From assembly GCF_003226345.1 (NCBI RefSeq), contig NZ_PDOF01000001.1, forward strand, positions 1,984,001 through 2,048,000: a stretch of 64,000 nucleotides of DNA, read 5' to 3'. Source of the DNA: Alteribacter lacisalsi. GTDB taxonomy: Bacteria; Bacillota; Bacilli; Bacillales; Salisediminibacteriaceae. The translations under genes and the position numbers were made by a program. The stretch's first letter is position 1; each line of letters begins with the position of its first letter. The notes under the pieces are model-generated. The model was given only the letters and a program-made list of their open reading frames with translations, was not told where the DNA came from and did no database searches. Shown piece after piece: positions 25,173-33,957 of this stretch.

Positions 25173-26357
25173 TTACGAGCGTCCTGCCTTTTGTTTTTCC
25201 CCGGATTCTGTACGCGGACAGCCGATTTCACGGGCAATGACGAGACGTTGGATTTCTGATGTTCCTTCGCCGATTTCCATCAGTTTGGCATCGCGGAGGA
25301 ACCTTTCCACTTTGTACTCGCGCATATACCCGTATCCGCCGTGAATCTGGATCGCCTGGTTGCATGCACGGGTTGCTGCTTCAGAAGCAAACAGCTTTGC
25401 CATGGCAGATTCTTTTTTGAATGGCTTATTCTGATCCTTCAGCCAGGCTGCTTTATGAACCATGTTTCTCGCAAGTTCAAGTTCCATTGCCATGTCGCTC
25501 AGCTTAAATTGAATTGCCTGAAAGCTTCCGATTGCCTGACCGAACTGTTTACGTTCCTTCGAGTAGGAAAGTGCTGCTTCGTATGCTGCCTGCCCGATTC
25601 CTACAGCAAGTGCGGCAATCGAGATTCGTCCACCATCAAGTGTGTAAAGAAACTGACCGAATCCTTTATCCGGATCGCCGAGAATGTTCTCTTTTGGCAC
25701 TTTGACATCCTCAAGGTGAATTTCACACGTATTGGAACCTCTAACACCGAACTTCTCGTAGTCGCTTCGAATTGTCACGCCCGGTGAATCAGTCGGCACG
25801 ATAAATGCGGAAATTTTGTTTCTGCCGCGGTCGTCTTTTCCGTTTACAGCGGTAACAATAACGATGCGGGAATACTCTGTGTTTGTGATCCAGCATTTTT
25901 CGCCGTTAATGACGTAGTGGTCACCAACAAGTTCGGCACGGGTACGTGTTCCGCCGGCATCCGATCCTGCACTCGGCTCAGTAAGCCCAAATGCACCGAG
26001 TGTTTCCCCGGTTGTAATCGGAATGAGGTATTCCTGCTTCTGCTGCTCGGTTCCGAAATAGTAAAGCGGCGAGGCACCAAGCGATACTGCTGCCGCATAG
26101 CTTAGTCCTGTTCCACCACACGCTTTTCCGATTTCCTCAACTGCAAGAGCGTAGGAAATCGTGTCACCCCCGGACCCGCCGTACTTCTCTGGAAACGGAA
26201 TACCGAGAAGGCCGAGCTCACCGATCCGTTTGAACGTCTCTTCCGGAAAACGACTCGTACGGTCAACTTCGTCTGCTTTCGGTTCGATCTCCTTCTTGGC
26301 GAAATCCCTTACCATCTCTTTAATCATCTGCTGTTCTTTCGTGAGTGAAAAATTCAT
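25173..26357 (-). CDS. yngJ: Acyl-CoA dehydrogenase, likely isovaleryl-CoA dehydrogenase (YngJ-like)
   Basis: The 394-residue flavoprotein has [15 protein letters not shown], the FAD-binding [17 protein letters not shown] region, the acyl-CoA dehydrogenase signature [19 protein letters not shown], and [33 protein letters not shown]. The GEGTSEIQ position carries Glu where short-chain dehydrogenases have their catalytic base; isovaleryl-CoA enzymes place it elsewhere, so specificity is not certain. The start at 26357 has GGGAGAGG; the upstream 23 codons lie in the leader. It is the first gene of the operon and oxidises a short acyl-CoA, by context isovaleryl-CoA. Confidence 0.9.
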   Translation of the reverse strand: MNFSLTKEQQMIKEMVRDFAKKEIEPKADEVDRTSRFPEETFKRIGELGLLGIPFPEKYGGSGGDTISYALAVEEIGKACGGTGLSYAAAVSLGASPLYYFGTEQQKQEYLIPITTGETLGAFGLTEPSAGSDAGGTRTRAELVGDHYVINGEKCWITNTEYSRIVIVTAVNGKDDRGRNKISAFIVPTDSPGVTIRSDYEKFGVRGSNTCEIHLEDVKVPKENILGDPDKGFGQFLYTLDGGRISIAALAVGIGQAAYEAALSYSKERKQFGQAIGSFQAIQFKLSDMAMELELARNMVHKAAWLKDQNKPFKKESAMAKLFASEAATRACNQAIQIHGGYGYMREYKVERFLRDAKLMEIGEGTSEIQRLVIAREIGCPRTESGEKQKAGRS

Positions 26358-26538
26358 TTGATCCTCTCCCTGTTTTATAATGCAGGCGCCGCGCCTGATT
26401 TTACTTCTTGATCTGCCATTCTCCATCTGATTTTCCGGCTGTATGTTCCCCTGCTGTAACGATGTACTTCGTTCTGGTCCAGCCTTATGTAAAGGCTTTC
26501 ATTTTAAAAAAAAAGAAAACAGTCGTGGCGGGACAGTC

Positions 26539-26558
26539 TGACTGAGCAATCGTTCAGT
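26539..26558. promoter_or_regulatory. FadR/TetR-type operator overlapping the start of the leucine operon
   Basis: ACTGA and TCAGT flank a GCAATCGT core. The site resembles the TGAATGA-TCATTCA palindrome of Bacillus FadR-like TetR repressors. It sits just downstream of the -10 box of the adjoining promoter, where a repressor would block initiation. The regulator is not encoded in the window. Confidence 0.5.
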
Positions 26559-26561
26559 TTT

Positions 26562-26590
26562 ATTATAGGCAACACTTTTCGAATTGTAAA
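26562..26590 (-). promoter_or_regulatory. Sigma-A promoter of the leucine operon
   Basis: On the minus strand TTTACA and a perfect TATAAT are separated by 17 bases, about 205 bases before the acyl-CoA dehydrogenase start. The long leader includes the operator-like palindrome. Confidence 0.75.
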
Positions 26591-26726
26591 TAAATTTATA
26601 GTATTTTGACATTTTGTGAAAAGCTGAACGTTTCTTGAGTGCTCCATTAAACTGGCCGGAACGTTCTTCAACTGCTTAAACACTTCATCGCGTACCTGCC
26701 TAAACTATTCCGTGTATGTCCAAGGG

Positions 26727-26756
26727 CAAAAAGCAGCCTCCCCGGGAGACTGCTGA
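26727..26756 (-). terminator. Terminator of the nadBCA operon
   Basis: AGCAGTCTCC and GGAGGCTGCT arms with a short CGG loop and TTTTT on the minus strand, 20 bases past the nadA stop. Confidence 0.9.
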
Positions 26757-26774
26757 CTGCACTTTCTAATTCAT

Positions 26775-27881
26775 CTAAACAAGTTCAAGCATACGGTCCA
26801 GGGCTTTTCGGGCATCTTCGGCAATCTGGTCTGGAACCCGGACCACATTTACCGGTTTCCCGGCATCAATACGGTCAAGAGACCAGGCAAGGTGCGGGAG
26901 GTCGATCCGGTTCATCGTGAGGCAAGGGCACATAAACGGGTTCAGGGAAACGATATCCAGGTGCGGATTCGACTGGATCAGCCTGTTTACAAGGTTCATT
27001 TCGGTTCCAATTGCCCATTTGCTTTCTCCCGGCGCCTTTTCAATCTGCTCAATAATGTAGCTTGTGGATCCTGCATCATCACTGGCCTGTACTACTTCCC
27101 ACGTACACTCGGGATGGACAAGAATTCTTCTGTCCGGCTCAGTTTTACGAAGGTTTTCTATGTGGGGCATACGAAAATTTTCATGGACCGAACAGTGACC
27201 CTTCCAGAGGATCACGCGGCATTCGTCTGTCTTCACGCTTTCCTCCAGCACATCGGAAATCGGGTCCCAAACGAGCATTTCATCAAGGGGAATTCCCAGA
27301 TCGTAAGCGGTGTTTCTTCCCAGGTGCTGATCAGGAAGAAACAGAATACGCTTTTTCTGTTCAAGGGCCCACGTAACGATTCTGCGGGCGTTTGAAGACG
27401 TCACGCAAGTCCCGCCGTGCCGGCCGACAAATGCTTTGATGGCCGCAGTGGAGTTCACATATGTGAGCGGAATAATCGTGTTACCGAAACGATGCGTTAG
27501 AGCCTCCCATGCCCGCTCTGTCTGATCGTAATCAGCCATATCGGCCATCGAACATCCTGCCCTCATATCGGGAAGAATCACCTGCTGGTCGGGATCGGTC
27601 AGAATATCTGCCGTTTCTGCCATAAAGTGAACACCGCAAAATACCACAAACCCGGCTTCTCTGTTTGCTGCCGATAACTTTGCCAGCTGCAGTGAATCCC
27701 CGGTGTCATCGGCAAACCGGATAATGTCGTCCTTCTGATAATGGTGACCGGGAAGGTAAAGATCACGGCCGAGGCTGTTTTTCACGAAGCTGATCCTTTC
27801 AATCAGCTCACGGTCCGTCATTTGTTTATATGTTTCCGGAAGAAGAGACTCTTCTCTTAACAGTGCATCAATCGCGCTCAT
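26775..27881 (-). CDS. nadA: Quinolinate synthase NadA
   Basis: The 368-residue enzyme has [19 protein letters not shown], the iron-sulfur Cys region [33 protein letters not shown] and the C-terminal CPCLTMNRI. These fit the long Bacillus-type NadA, which holds a [4Fe-4S] cluster and condenses iminoaspartate with dihydroxyacetone phosphate to quinolinate. AAGGAGG precedes the ATG, and the gene overlaps nadC by 14 bases. It is the last gene of nadBCA. Confidence 0.95.
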   Translation of the reverse strand: MSAIDALLREESLLPETYKQMTDRELIERISFVKNSLGRDLYLPGHHYQKDDIIRFADDTGDSLQLAKLSAANREAGFVVFCGVHFMAETADILTDPDQQVILPDMRAGCSMADMADYDQTERAWEALTHRFGNTIIPLTYVNSTAAIKAFVGRHGGTCVTSSNARRIVTWALEQKKRILFLPDQHLGRNTAYDLGIPLDEMLVWDPISDVLEESVKTDECRVILWKGHCSVHENFRMPHIENLRKTEPDRRILVHPECTWEVVQASDDAGSTSYIIEQIEKAPGESKWAIGTEMNLVNRLIQSNPHLDIVSLNPFMCPCLTMNRIDLPHLAWSLDRIDAGKPVNVVRVPDQIAEDARKALDRMLELV

Positions 27882-28728
27882 TTGTTTGTCCTCCTTTTTC
27901 TACAAATGCGAGGCTGATATCAAGGGATTTCACCGTGTGTGTAAGGGCGCCCATGGAAATGACACTCACACCGGAGGCAGCATAATCCCTGAGTGTTTCA
28001 GAGTTAATGCCGCCTGACACTTCGGTCACAACGGAGCTTGGGACGTGTCTGAGCCAGTTTTTCACCGTTTCCGGGTCTGCATTATCGAACATAATTACGT
28101 CAGCACCTGCTTCTACTGCCTCCACCACCTGCTGTTCGGTTTCAGCTTCAACTTCAATTTTCACCATATGGCCGGCAGCGCCGCGAACTCTCGAGACTGC
28201 CTCAGCAATTGAACCGCAAGCGGATATATGATTGTCCTTAATCATCACTCCGTCATCAAGCCGGAAACGATGGTTGGACGCTCCCCCTGCACGTACCGCC
28301 GCTTTTTCAAGCATACGCAGTCCAGGTGTCGTTTTGCGGGTGTCGGCAATCCGGACCGGAAACCCGTTAACTTCCTTAACAGCCTGGTGAGCAGCGGTAG
28401 CAATGCCGCTCAGCCTCTGAACGAGATTTAAAAACACACGCTCTGAGGTGAGGATATCCCTGACCTCCCCTGAGACAGAAGCAATCGTATCCCCTTTTTT
28501 CAGTTCGTCTCCGTCCTGCACGCCGCATTCAAACTCTGTTTCCAGACCTAGAGCACTGTATCCGGTCTCCAGTACCTCCCTGCCAAAGAAGATTCCGGGC
28601 TCCTTGGCTATGTACCTTGCTTCCCCTTTCTCTCCTTTTGGAAAAATAGCTTCCGTTGTAATATCCTGAAAACCGTTGTCTTCGATCAGCCAGTTTTCCA
28701 GTGCCTGTTTGAGTATCCATTGGTTCAT
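27868..28728 (-). CDS. nadC: Nicotinate-nucleotide diphosphorylase (carboxylating) NadC
   Basis: The 286-residue enzyme has [16 protein letters not shown], the substrate-binding [35 protein letters not shown] and ADVIMFDN, all of the QPRTase family. The start at 28728 has GAGGTG upstream and overlaps the nadB stop in ATGA. It makes nicotinate mononucleotide from quinolinate and PRPP. The three nad genes are translationally linked. Confidence 0.95.
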   Translation of the reverse strand: MNQWILKQALENWLIEDNGFQDITTEAIFPKGEKGEARYIAKEPGIFFGREVLETGYSALGLETEFECGVQDGDELKKGDTIASVSGEVRDILTSERVFLNLVQRLSGIATAAHQAVKEVNGFPVRIADTRKTTPGLRMLEKAAVRAGGASNHRFRLDDGVMIKDNHISACGSIAEAVSRVRGAAGHMVKIEVEAETEQQVVEAVEAGADVIMFDNADPETVKNWLRHVPSSVVTEVSGGINSETLRDYAASGVSVISMGALTHTVKSLDISLAFVEKGGQTNERD

Positions 28729-30263
28729 TTCGTCTGCACCTCGCCCTGTGTTTGTTGTGTTAGCTGCTGACGGATTCTCCGCCGGCGCCATTTCACATTT
28801 TCTGTATTAGGAAGATCCCGCCGGAAATGGGTGCCTCTCGATTCTGATCTTGCCAATGAGGAAGAAGCAAGAAGGTCTGCAGTAATCAGCCCGTTACTCA
28901 CCTCAATCGCTTCAAGAGGCCAGTAACCTCGGAAACTGTGAAAATGGGATTCAATCCGGCAGTCTTTCAGCCAGGCGAGCAGCTCTTTCAGCCCGTTCTC
29001 ATCTTTTTCAATTCCTGCGCACCGGGTTACCATCTGTCTGATCATACTTATTGACGGCAGAGCTGCCGGTGGTGCCTCTTCTTTCCAATGTCCGGTTATC
29101 CCAGCGTGCTCGAATGCTTTTGCATATTGAAAAATAATATGCCGGGCTGCCTTTTTCCCGAAAACGAGTGTTTCCAGCAGGGAGTTGCTGGCAAGCCGGT
29201 TCGCCCCATGGACACCAGTGCAGGCAGCTTCTCCCACTGCATATAGCCCGAGAAGTGTGGATTCCCCGTTAAGCGATGTTTCTATACCGCCGATAGAAAA
29301 ATGGGCTCCAGGGCGGACAGGAATTCTTCCATCTTCCAGACGGACACCCGCCTGCGTGCAGAGAGCAGCGGCTCCTGGAAACCGTTCCCGGAATTTTTTT
29401 ACCTTAGTGACGTCAAGCCAGATATCCTCTCTATTTGCAGCAAAAGAAGCCAGCGTTCTTGAAATCACATCTCTTGGCGCCAGATCCTTTCGGGGATGCC
29501 ATCCCATCATTCTTTCACCGCGGCCGTTTACAAGAACAGCCCCTTCTCCCCGGACAGCTTCTGAAATCAGTCCGTACGCAGTGTTATTCTTATATAAAAG
29601 TGTCGGATGAAACTGGACAAATTCCATATCAGTGAGGGCGGCACCTGCACGATACGCCATTGCCAGACCGTCGCCAATAAGGGCGGGATCGTTAGAGGTC
29701 ACGTCGTAAAGGCCTCCGCATCCGCCAGTGGCAATTATGACAGCAGAAGCTGCTACATACTCCAGAGCACCAGTGTGGATGTCTTTTACAATGACTCCTT
29801 TACAAACCCCGCCTGAAACGGCGAGATCGATGACTCTTCTCTGTTCGTCGATCATCAGATCGGAGCAGTCACTCAAAACGTGTTCCATCATTTTCTTTCC
29901 AGTCCGGTCGCCGCCTGCATGAAAAATCCGTCTCACCGAGTGGGCGCCTTCCAGACCCAGCCCTTGATCAAATTTCATACCTGAAGCAATCAGGCCCGCA
30001 ACAGCATCCTTTCCTTCTTTAACCAGGACAGACACCGCCTCGGGATCATTATGATTAAGGCCGGCATCCATCGTATCCATGTAATGCTGTTTCCCATTGT
30101 CAGTTTCATGAATGGCAGCTGCAATGCCCCCCTGGGCTTTCCAGGAACTGGCACCAAGAGGGTTTTTTGTGAAAATCATCACATTGAAATGCCCGCTCAG
30201 TTCCCTGGCAGCCGTAAGTGCCGCCAGACCGCTTCCGATCACTACGACCGTATTTTTGTCCAT
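28725..30263 (-). CDS. nadB: L-aspartate oxidase NadB
   Basis: The 512-residue flavoprotein starts with the FAD dinucleotide loop VVVIGSGLAALTAA near residue 5, then SSWKAQGGIAAA, EFVQFHPTLL, the active-site region around GRGERMM and RDVISR, and the family motif GEAACTGVHGANRLASNSLLE. The start at 30263 has AGGAGGGG. It oxidises aspartate to iminoaspartate for NadA. It opens the nadBCA operon and faces the cysteine desulfurase gene across a 97-base gap with a repressor-like box. Confidence 0.95.
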   Translation of the reverse strand: MDKNTVVVIGSGLAALTAARELSGHFNVMIFTKNPLGASSWKAQGGIAAAIHETDNGKQHYMDTMDAGLNHNDPEAVSVLVKEGKDAVAGLIASGMKFDQGLGLEGAHSVRRIFHAGGDRTGKKMMEHVLSDCSDLMIDEQRRVIDLAVSGGVCKGVIVKDIHTGALEYVAASAVIIATGGCGGLYDVTSNDPALIGDGLAMAYRAGAALTDMEFVQFHPTLLYKNNTAYGLISEAVRGEGAVLVNGRGERMMGWHPRKDLAPRDVISRTLASFAANREDIWLDVTKVKKFRERFPGAAALCTQAGVRLEDGRIPVRPGAHFSIGGIETSLNGESTLLGLYAVGEAACTGVHGANRLASNSLLETLVFGKKAARHIIFQYAKAFEHAGITGHWKEEAPPAALPSISMIRQMVTRCAGIEKDENGLKELLAWLKDCRIESHFHSFRGYWPLEAIEVSNGLITADLLASSSLARSESRGTHFRRDLPNTENVKWRRRRIRQQLTQQTQGEVQTK

Positions 30264-30284
30264 CCTCACCCCTCCTGTAAGTTT

Positions 30285-30303
30285 ACAGGTGTCTTGACAC
30301 ATA
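30285..30303. promoter_or_regulatory. NiaR (YrxA/NadR)-like operator in the nad divergon
   Basis: The dyad AGGTGTC-TT-GACACAT lies in the shared gap between nadB and the cysteine desulfurase gene. NiaR of Firmicutes binds GTGTC/GACAC-type palindromes and represses NAD biosynthesis genes when nicotinate is present. niaR itself is the last gene on the right side, so the site would set both operons and its own regulator. Confidence 0.65.
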
Positions 30304-30322
30304 TATTTACATAGATTTAAAC
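30294..30322 (+). promoter_or_regulatory. Promoter of the cysteine desulfurase-niaR operon
   Basis: A perfect TTGACA forms part of the operator dyad, followed after 17 bases by TTAAAC (or TAAACT at 18). Repressor binding would cover the -35 box. Confidence 0.55.
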
Positions 30323-30360
30323 TAAACACAACTGTTTTTTGAACTGGGGGATTGGACTGC

Positions 30361-31506
30361 ATGATATTTCTTGATCACGCCTCGACGTCACCAATGAGTG
30401 AAAAAGCGCTTAATGTTTATACAGAAGCGGCAAAACGATATTACGGCAACACCGGAAGTCTGCATGAGTACGGATTTTCTGCTGCAAAATTAACGGAGGC
30501 TGCGAGAATGGAAGCAGCTCAGGCCTTAGATGTACTTCCGGAAGAAATCTATTTTACGAACGGGGGAACCGAAGGAAACCGAAGAGCTATTCTCTCACTG
30601 GTCCTTGCCCGTCCTTCTGAGAAGAAACACATTATTACAAGTTCTGTCGAACACCCTTCCGTACTGTCTGTCTGCCGTGAGCTTGAGGAACGGGGGTATG
30701 AAATCACCTATCTTCCGGTAGATTCAACCGGCCTAATTTCGATCAGCGATCTGGATCATGCGATCAGGCAGGAGACCGCACTTGTCACTATTCAGCACGT
30801 AAACTCCGAAACAGGAACGATCCAGACTATAGAAGAAATCGGGGCACGCTGCCGTTTCAGCAGCATTCCTTTTCACAGTGACGCCGTTCAGTCACTGGGG
30901 AAAATACCGGTTAACCCTTCTGTGATGAATGTTGACAGCCTCACATTCTCTGCTCATAAAGTTAACGGTCCTAAGGGGGCAGGTGCTGTCTACATACGGA
31001 AAGGCACACCATGGAAGTGTCCGGACCCGCTCACCTCACCTTCCCATGAGAAAGGGTTCCAGCCCGGTACGGTGAATACACCTGGTATCGCTGCTTTTTG
31101 CACAGCTCTTTCTCAGGCTGTGGAACAGCTGGACAAAACGGCATCTCACATGTACACGTTACGCCGTTTCTTTATCAAAATGCTGAAAAACGAAATTCCT
31201 GATGCTGTCATTGAAGGTCACCCCAAACGGCATGCCCCTCATATTACAGGCTTTCGCATTCCAGGTGTTGAAGGGCAGTATGTGATGCTTACTCTCGACA
31301 GGTACGGCATTTGCGTGTCAACCGGCAGCGCCTGCCAGGTTGCCAAACAGGAAGCATCCCATGTATTATCTTCATTAGGAAAAAGCGATCAGGAAGCCCG
31401 TGAATTCGTCCGGATATCCACAGGCAGAAATACCACTTATAAGGAACTTTCCGAGACAGTGCAGCATCTTAAAACACTGGCCAAAGCGTTTAAAAAGGAG
31501 GCGTAG
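30361..31506 (+). CDS. nifS: Cysteine desulfurase (NifS/IscS-like) of the NAD locus
   Basis: The 381-residue PLP enzyme has LDHASTSPMSEKAL, TNGGTEGNRRAI, SSVEHPSV, the PLP-Lys in SLTFSAHKVNGPKGAGAVYIRK, and the active-site Cys loop VSTGSACQVAKQEASHVL. In B. subtilis the nifS-like gene beside nadB is needed to supply sulfur for the NadA cluster. The ATG at 30361 has GGGGG ten bases before; the TTG at 30352 is the other option. It is followed by niaR after 3 bases. Confidence 0.9.
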   Translation: MIFLDHASTSPMSEKALNVYTEAAKRYYGNTGSLHEYGFSAAKLTEAARMEAAQALDVLPEEIYFTNGGTEGNRRAILSLVLARPSEKKHIITSSVEHPSVLSVCRELEERGYEITYLPVDSTGLISISDLDHAIRQETALVTIQHVNSETGTIQTIEEIGARCRFSSIPFHSDAVQSLGKIPVNPSVMNVDSLTFSAHKVNGPKGAGAVYIRKGTPWKCPDPLTSPSHEKGFQPGTVNTPGIAAFCTALSQAVEQLDKTASHMYTLRRFFIKMLKNEIPDAVIEGHPKRHAPHITGFRIPGVEGQYVMLTLDRYGICVSTGSACQVAKQEASHVLSSLGKSDQEAREFVRISTGRNTTYKELSETVQHLKTLAKAFKKEA

Positions 31507-31509
31507 ACA

Positions 31510-32052
31510 TTGACAGCCGCTGCAAAAAAATGGCGTGGAGAAGAACGAAGGCAGGAAATTACAGCCCTCTTAAAAGACAAATCCCCTCTGACAGGAACAG
31601 CTCTGGGAAAAATGCTGAACGTCAGCCGGCAGGTGATTGTTCAGGATGTTTCCCTCCTTAAGGCAAAGGGAGTTCCTGTGATGGCAACTTCCGAGGGATA
31701 TGTGCTCATTCCCAGAGAAGGAGATTTTCAGAACGGCAGCACAAGGGTCATCGCCTGCAGACACGAACCTTCAGAGGCAAAAGAAGAACTTTTTCTTCTC
31801 GTTGATCATGGAATTACCGTCCGTGATGTGAAAATTGAGCATCCTGTGTACGGCGATCTTACTGCCTCAATTATGGTTTCGAACCGTAAAGAAGTAGAGC
31901 GCTTTATTGAAAGAATTGACAATCAGAAAGCAGCCTACCTTTCTGAACTAACAGACGGCGTCCATCTTCATACAATTCAAGCGTCCTCAGAAGACCTCCT
32001 TGATGAAGGCGTAAACGCCCTTCAGGAAGCTGGCTTCCTCGTGACAGAATAA
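31510..32052 (+). CDS. niaR: NAD biosynthesis repressor NiaR (YrxA/NadR family)
   Basis: The 180-residue protein has an N-terminal HTH (TGTALGKMLNVSRQVIVQDVSLLK, about residues 27-52, HTH_11 type) and a C-terminal 3H domain with the metal-binding histidines visible in RHEPSEAKEELFLLVDHG, VKIEHPVYGD and DGVHLHTIQ. It starts at TTG with AAAGGAGG upstream, 3 bases after the desulfurase gene. Such regulators bind nicotinic acid and repress nad genes. The box in the nadB gap is its probable site. Confidence 0.92.
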   Translation: MTAAAKKWRGEERRQEITALLKDKSPLTGTALGKMLNVSRQVIVQDVSLLKAKGVPVMATSEGYVLIPREGDFQNGSTRVIACRHEPSEAKEELFLLVDHGITVRDVKIEHPVYGDLTASIMVSNRKEVERFIERIDNQKAAYLSELTDGVHLHTIQASSEDLLDEGVNALQEAGFLVTE

Positions 32053-32053
32053 A

Positions 32054-32088
32054 AAAGAACGGCCTCCATGACGGAGCCGTTCTTTTTC
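32054..32088 (+). terminator. Terminator after niaR
   Basis: AAAGAACGGC and GCCGTTCTTT arms with an inner CTC/GAG pair and a T run, directly after the niaR stop. Confidence 0.92.
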
Positions 32089-32100
32089 GCTAGCTATGCT

Positions 32101-32345
32101 TAAAATGATTAAACGGAAGCTTCGCTTCCCGCTGTCCGTTCGCATTCCACGGCGATGCCGGCAAGCCTCCTCGGCTGCGCCTGTGGGGTCTCGCCTGACT
32201 TCCATTGCCGCAGGAGTCTCACTACCGGCGGGAAGCTCCGCACGTAACCCTGCCCATTTTCATGAGTCATGATGTGAAATTAATCCCTATGAGTGTCTGT
32301 TTTCGAAAAGATTGTAGTTTTATGACGCCTCTTTCCGCTCCGTAA
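32101..32345 (+). repeat. Dispersed repeat, copy R3 (compound)
   Basis: Begins with GAAGCTTCGCTTCCCGC and GTCCGTTCGC, continues with CCTCCTCGGC, GTGGGGTCTCGCC and CCGCAGGAGTCTCAC, and ends with TGTTTTCGAAAAGATTGTAG and TTTCCGCTCCGTAATGAA. Parts match the 38.1 kb copy and the 58.2 kb copy. It fills the 339-base gap between niaR and the CcdA-like gene; no open frame or promoter is evident. Confidence 0.65.
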
Positions 32346-32391
32346 TGAATTTGGTCATTAGCAACCATTTACACGACACAGCCTTTTCTAT

Positions 32392-33126
32392 TTACCAGAA
32401 TGTGAGAATATCGAGGACACCGATCAGAATCATGACCGATCCGGCTGTCCGCTGTACCAGAAGACCAACTTTTCTGCCTTTTCGCATGACCGCTCCTCCT
32501 GCACCGAGATACCAGATCAGACCGATCACAATCAGAAACGGGACCGCTGTACCCACAGCGAACACGGCCGGCAGCATAAATCCGGTAGTGCTCGTAAAGG
32601 CGGCTGGCATCAGGAGCATGAAGAACAGCAGGAACATGGTTGGGCAAAACCCGAGCGAAAAGCTGAACCCCAGCATGAAAGCACCCCATCTGCCTCTTTT
32701 TTCTGTTTGCTTCCCGTTCCTGCTTCTCCAAAAATTGAGATTCCACCTCATCGCAAAAGCGCCCAGCATATAGAGTCCAACTACGATTAGAAGAGGACCG
32801 AGAAGTCTGCGGAACCACGGAAAATAAACTGTGAGCTGCTGCTGAAACTCCTGTCCGAGCAGCAGCACAATACCGCCAACGAGCATAAAGGCAGCTGTCT
32901 TGCCTAAAGTGTAAAACAAAGCATCAGCCCAGGATACGCCGTTCTTTATTGATTTGGTACCGTATAATGTAATCGCGCTCAAATTCCCTGAAAACTGACA
33001 CGGGGCAAGCGCGCCTGTGACCCCGAGAAGGAATGCAAAAAGAACCGGCCATGACTCCGCACTTTCAGCAGCGTTCATAAACGGCCCCCGCAGCCATGAA
33101 CTGATGGCTTCAACAGTTTCAAACAT
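32392..33126 (-). CDS. CcdA/DsbD-type membrane protein
   Basis: The 244-residue protein has six hydrophobic segments and two Cys-Pro or Pro-Cys sites: GALAPCQFSGN near residue 40 and SLGFCPTMFLL near residue 155. Pairs of this kind in membrane segments 1 and 4 carry electrons in CcdA and DsbD transmembrane domains (DsbD_2 group). The ATG at 33126 is taken; a GTG at 33135 in GTGTTTGCG is an alternative. No thioredoxin or cytochrome c gene is beside it. It may pass reducing power, or transport metal as in related families. Confidence 0.75.
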   Translation of the reverse strand: MFETVEAISSWLRGPFMNAAESAESWPVLFAFLLGVTGALAPCQFSGNLSAITLYGTKSIKNGVSWADALFYTLGKTAAFMLVGGIVLLLGQEFQQQLTVYFPWFRRLLGPLLIVVGLYMLGAFAMRWNLNFWRSRNGKQTEKRGRWGAFMLGFSFSLGFCPTMFLLFFMLLMPAAFTSTTGFMLPAVFAVGTAVPFLIVIGLIWYLGAGGAVMRKGRKVGLLVQRTAGSVMILIGVLDILTFW

Positions 33127-33261
33127 CGCAAACACACTTTCTTAACCGTTTTCCTTCATTTTATCAGATAGAATAGCCCGGGTCTCTTGTCGTACACAAT
33201 CATGTACGGCTTGCCGGAAAAAAAGGTATACTGTGACCAGACAGGAGGGAACACACATTCA

Positions 33262-33885
33262 ATGAACATTCTTCTTTTTGGCGCGACCGGCAGAACAGGT
33301 TCGCACCTGCTCCGCCTTGCCGGTGAAACGCCACATACCTATACCGTTTTTGTCCGGTCCACCCACAAGCTACCATCCCCTCTTCCGGCCAATGTCCGGA
33401 TCGTACAGGGAGATGCACGAAGCATACAGGACGTCAGAAGCGCCGTTTCCGGTAAAGATGGGGTGATTTCCTGTCTGTCCACGGATAAACAGAATCTGCT
33501 TCAGGCTTTTACACCGATCCTGAAAGAAGCAATGACTGAGTTCGGAATCACGAGAGTTGTGACTATTGGTACAGCCGGTATCCTTCAATCCCGGGCAGAG
33601 CCCCATCTCTTCCGGTTTGAATCATCAGAGTCGAGAAGAAAAACAACTACGGCCGCAGAAGATCATCTGGCAGCCTTTAAGATACTCCGTGCATCCAAGC
33701 TTGACTGGACGATTGTCTGTCCTACCTACCTGCCTGAAGGAACTGCTTCGGGCCGCATCCGGGCCGAAGCCGAGGTTCTGCCTGAAGGAGGCTCAAGAAT
33801 TACAACCGGTGACACTGCCGCATTTGTATTTCGTGAGTTTTTTAACTCTGCCTTTTTATACAAGCGGGTAGGAATTGCAGAATAG
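33262..33885 (+). CDS. NAD(P)-binding SDR-like protein (YwnB-like)
   Basis: The 207-residue protein starts with the dinucleotide loop LLFGATGRTGSHLL and follows the atypical SDR pattern with VRIVQGD, DGVISCLST, VVTIGTAG and LDWTIVCPTYL. B. subtilis YwnB (about 213 residues) is of this type. GGAGGG lies 12 bases before the ATG at 33262; the upstream extension has none. It may reduce or isomerise a small substrate, but no partner is near. Confidence 0.78.
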   Translation: MNILLFGATGRTGSHLLRLAGETPHTYTVFVRSTHKLPSPLPANVRIVQGDARSIQDVRSAVSGKDGVISCLSTDKQNLLQAFTPILKEAMTEFGITRVVTIGTAGILQSRAEPHLFRFESSESRRKTTTAAEDHLAAFKILRASKLDWTIVCPTYLPEGTASGRIRAEAEVLPEGGSRITTGDTAAFVFREFFNSAFLYKRVGIAE

Positions 33886-33917
33886 AAATATGCTTCCCAG
33901 CGGGCAGCCCCTAAATA

Positions 33918-33947
33918 AGCCGGGTGAGCTGTAACCACTCCCCGGCT
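33918..33947. terminator. Shared terminator between the SDR gene and the LuxR gene
   Basis: AGCCGGG and CCCGGCT arms, 16-base loop, T-rich tail on the plus strand and A/T tract on the other. The two genes converge here. Confidence 0.7.
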
Positions 33948-33957
33948 GATTTGTTTT

